From: Microbacteriaceae bacterium
Lineage (GTDB): Bacteria; Actinomycetota; Actinomycetes; Actinomycetales; Microbacteriaceae
Direction: 5' to 3'
DNA length: 7,095 nt
NCBI GenBank assembly: GCA_030840185.1
Contig: JAUZFY010000059.1
Coordinates: 1 to 7,095, forward strand
The notes beneath the pieces were generated by a model, which worked only from the letters and a program-made list of their open reading frames with translations, made no database searches and was not told the DNA's origin. Positions 6,071 to 7,095 of the stretch are shown in pieces. Position numbers and translations under genes: made by a program. How positions within the stretch are numbered: the first letter of the stretch is position 1; every line of letters starts with the position of its first letter.

Positions 6071-7095
6071 TTATGCCCTTCCGAGGCCAGTTACCGCACC
6101 GCGCAGCGCTGTCGTGGTCTGTCCGTCAGGCCAGCGCAGCTGCACCCCGCGTTCGATTGTCAATGTGCCGCATTCGCGTGTCTCCACGAGGGGGGAAGAC
6201 ATCCTGGATTCGCCTGGCCGGTCGGTGGTGATCATCCCGAACCCGGGAAAACAGGTCAACCAATCTGCGGCGGCGACTCCTTTCGGAGTGGGAACGCTTG
6301 CGACATCCACGACTGCGCCATAGCCGCTGGCTTCGGCGAGCATGCCGATCGTGCCGACCAAACCGGCCATGCTGATGTCCTTCGCGGCGGCGGGCGCGGC
6401 CGTGGCAACCAAACCGGCCATGGCACGGAGTTCCTCGCCGCTTCGATGTGAAGTTGAGTCCCATTGCATCCCGGTATAGCGAGGGTGCCATCCGCCGCTC
6501 GTGTCGACCGAGACCGTCACCGCATGACCGAGACGTCCACCACCTCCGGGGATCGGCGTATCCGTTCGCCCGAGCGCTGTCACTGCCAAGGAGGCTGGCA
6601 CCCCGAGCTGGGTGTGGCCGCCCAGAATCGGGGCGCCCCAGGCGGCAGCTCCGTTACGCAGCCCAGTGAACACCCGGGCTGCGAAGGAGGCATCGCGTGC
6701 GCCGAGTGCATCGAAGAGTCCAACGACTCTGGCACCCATCGCGCTGAGGTCGTTGACGTTTACGAGCACCGCACACCAACCTGCCCATTCGGGGTCGCGC
6801 TCCACAAGTGACGGAAGAATCGCATCGCACGCGGCAATGACATCGGTGCCAGCGATGGGTGCGCCATCGTCTCCCACGAATCCATTACCGCCCAGAGACT
6901 GCGGCGGAGCGTCCGTCCAGGCCTCGAACGGGTCCAGCAGGCCGGCGAGGAACGCCTTGCTCGAGTTCGCGAGACGCTCGATCCGATCGATCGGCCACCG
7001 CATGTGCGCATGCTCGACTCCGGCCACGATCGCGGTTCCCAGCCGGCTCCAACCGAGCCGATCGAATAGTGGCTGGTTCCGCAGCTGAACGTTCG
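6071..7095 (-). CDS. GNAT acetyltransferase / AIR-synthase-like fusion protein, C-terminal part (partial)
   Basis: The frame is open to the right edge, giving 340 visible residues. The first ones, with LRNQPLFDRLGWSRLG and a GVEHAHM strand, resemble the closing motif of a GNAT N-acetyltransferase (MSMEG_0567/Sll0786 type). The remainder is an AIR-synthase-like ATP-binding domain of the Sll0787 type (PurM/SelD/ThiL/HypE fold). It shows VLVNVNDLSAMGA (about 6731-6770), PILGGHTQLG and AAKDISMAGLVGTIGMLAEA (around 6330-6390), the metal/ATP-binding blocks of that fold. GTG at 7027 is a possible start but lies between the domains, with continuous conserved-looking sequence upstream of it, so I take the gene as truncated by the window. 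The GNAT half would acylate an amine, and the AIR half probably activates a carbonyl or amide with ATP (inference). These two activities are separate genes (nitE, nitF positions) in other Nit1C clusters. Confidence 0.87.
   Translation of the reverse strand, partial: NVQLRNQPLFDRLGWSRLGTAIVAGVEHAHMRWPIDRIERLANSSKAFLAGLLDPFEAWTDAPPQSLGGNGFVGDDGAPIAGTDVIAACDAILPSLVERDPEWAGWCAVLVNVNDLSAMGARVVGLFDALGARDASFAARVFTGLRNGAAAWGAPILGGHTQLGVPASLAVTALGRTDTPIPGGGGRLGHAVTVSVDTSGGWHPRYTGMQWDSTSHRSGEELRAMAGLVATAAPAAAKDISMAGLVGTIGMLAEASGYGAVVDVASVPTPKGVAAADWLTCFPGFGMITTDRPGESRMSSPLVETRECGTLTIERGVQLRWPDGQTTTALRGAVTGLGRA

Larger units (their letters stand above)
210..7095 (-). other. Nit1C-like operon (nitrogen-starvation/nitrilase cluster variant)
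   Basis: Seven consecutive minus-strand genes are joined by very small gaps or overlaps: 8 nt, an 8-nt overlap, 1 nt, 4 nt, a 1-nt overlap (TGATG) and 10 nt. This supports a single transcript entering from beyond the right edge. The GNAT/AIR-synthase, MSMEG_0570-type, MSMEG_0569-type flavoprotein and MSMEG_0565-type glycosyltransferase families are known to travel together in Nit1C clusters. Those clusters are linked to nitrogen starvation in cyanobacteria and cyanide assimilation in pseudomonads. No promoter was found inside the window, and no convincing terminator follows the last gene. The ligase and the second, altered hydrolase at the 3' end are not part of the core set as I know it. Family assignments are by recognition of motifs, not by database search. 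Confidence 0.8.

Overview
The window is GC-rich DNA with dense G/C third codon positions. It looks like a high-GC actinobacterium, possibly Micrococcales/Microbacteriaceae-like. That placement rests on base composition, the mycobacterial-type gene families and the style of the proteins; no rRNA or marker gene is present to confirm it.

Layout. At the far left (1-131, + strand) is the very end of a gene that looks like a siderophore-interacting flavoprotein. After a 78-bp convergent gap, everything from 210 to the right edge is one tightly packed operon on the minus strand, read from right to left. In transcription order it holds: (1) the end of a GNAT acetyltransferase fused to an AIR-synthase-like (PurM/SelD-fold) domain, entering from the right edge; (2) an amidase-type carbon-nitrogen hydrolase with an intact Glu-Lys-Cys triad; (3) a 97-aa MSMEG_0570-type protein; (4) an MSMEG_0569-type flavin-dependent oxidoreductase; (5) an MSMEG_0565-type GT4 glycosyltransferase; (6) an AMP-forming acid ligase; (7) a second carbon-nitrogen hydrolase, clearly a paralog of (2), in which the catalytic Glu and Cys are both replaced by Asp. 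Intergenic gaps are 10 nt or less and several junctions overlap. No promoter, terminator, tRNA, CRISPR, insertion sequence or long repeat was seen, and no stretch over 300 bp lacks a gene.

Interpretation. Genes 1, 3, 4 and 5 belong to families that co-occur in the 'nitrogen starvation / nitrilase 1 cluster' (Nit1C), known from Mycobacterium smegmatis MSMEG_0565-0572, Synechocystis sll0783-sll0787 and cyanide-assimilating Pseudomonas. The characteristic Nit6803-type nitrilase, the radical SAM protein and the Sll0783-type protein are not in the window; if present, they lie to the right (upstream). The unusual part is the downstream extension: a glycosyltransferase, an adenylating ligase and a catalytically altered hydrolase paralog. 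Together with the acetyltransferase, the ATP-dependent AIR-synthase-like domain and the monooxygenase-like flavoprotein, this resembles a pathway that builds and decorates a small nitrogen-containing metabolite more than simple nitrile breakdown. That is inference.
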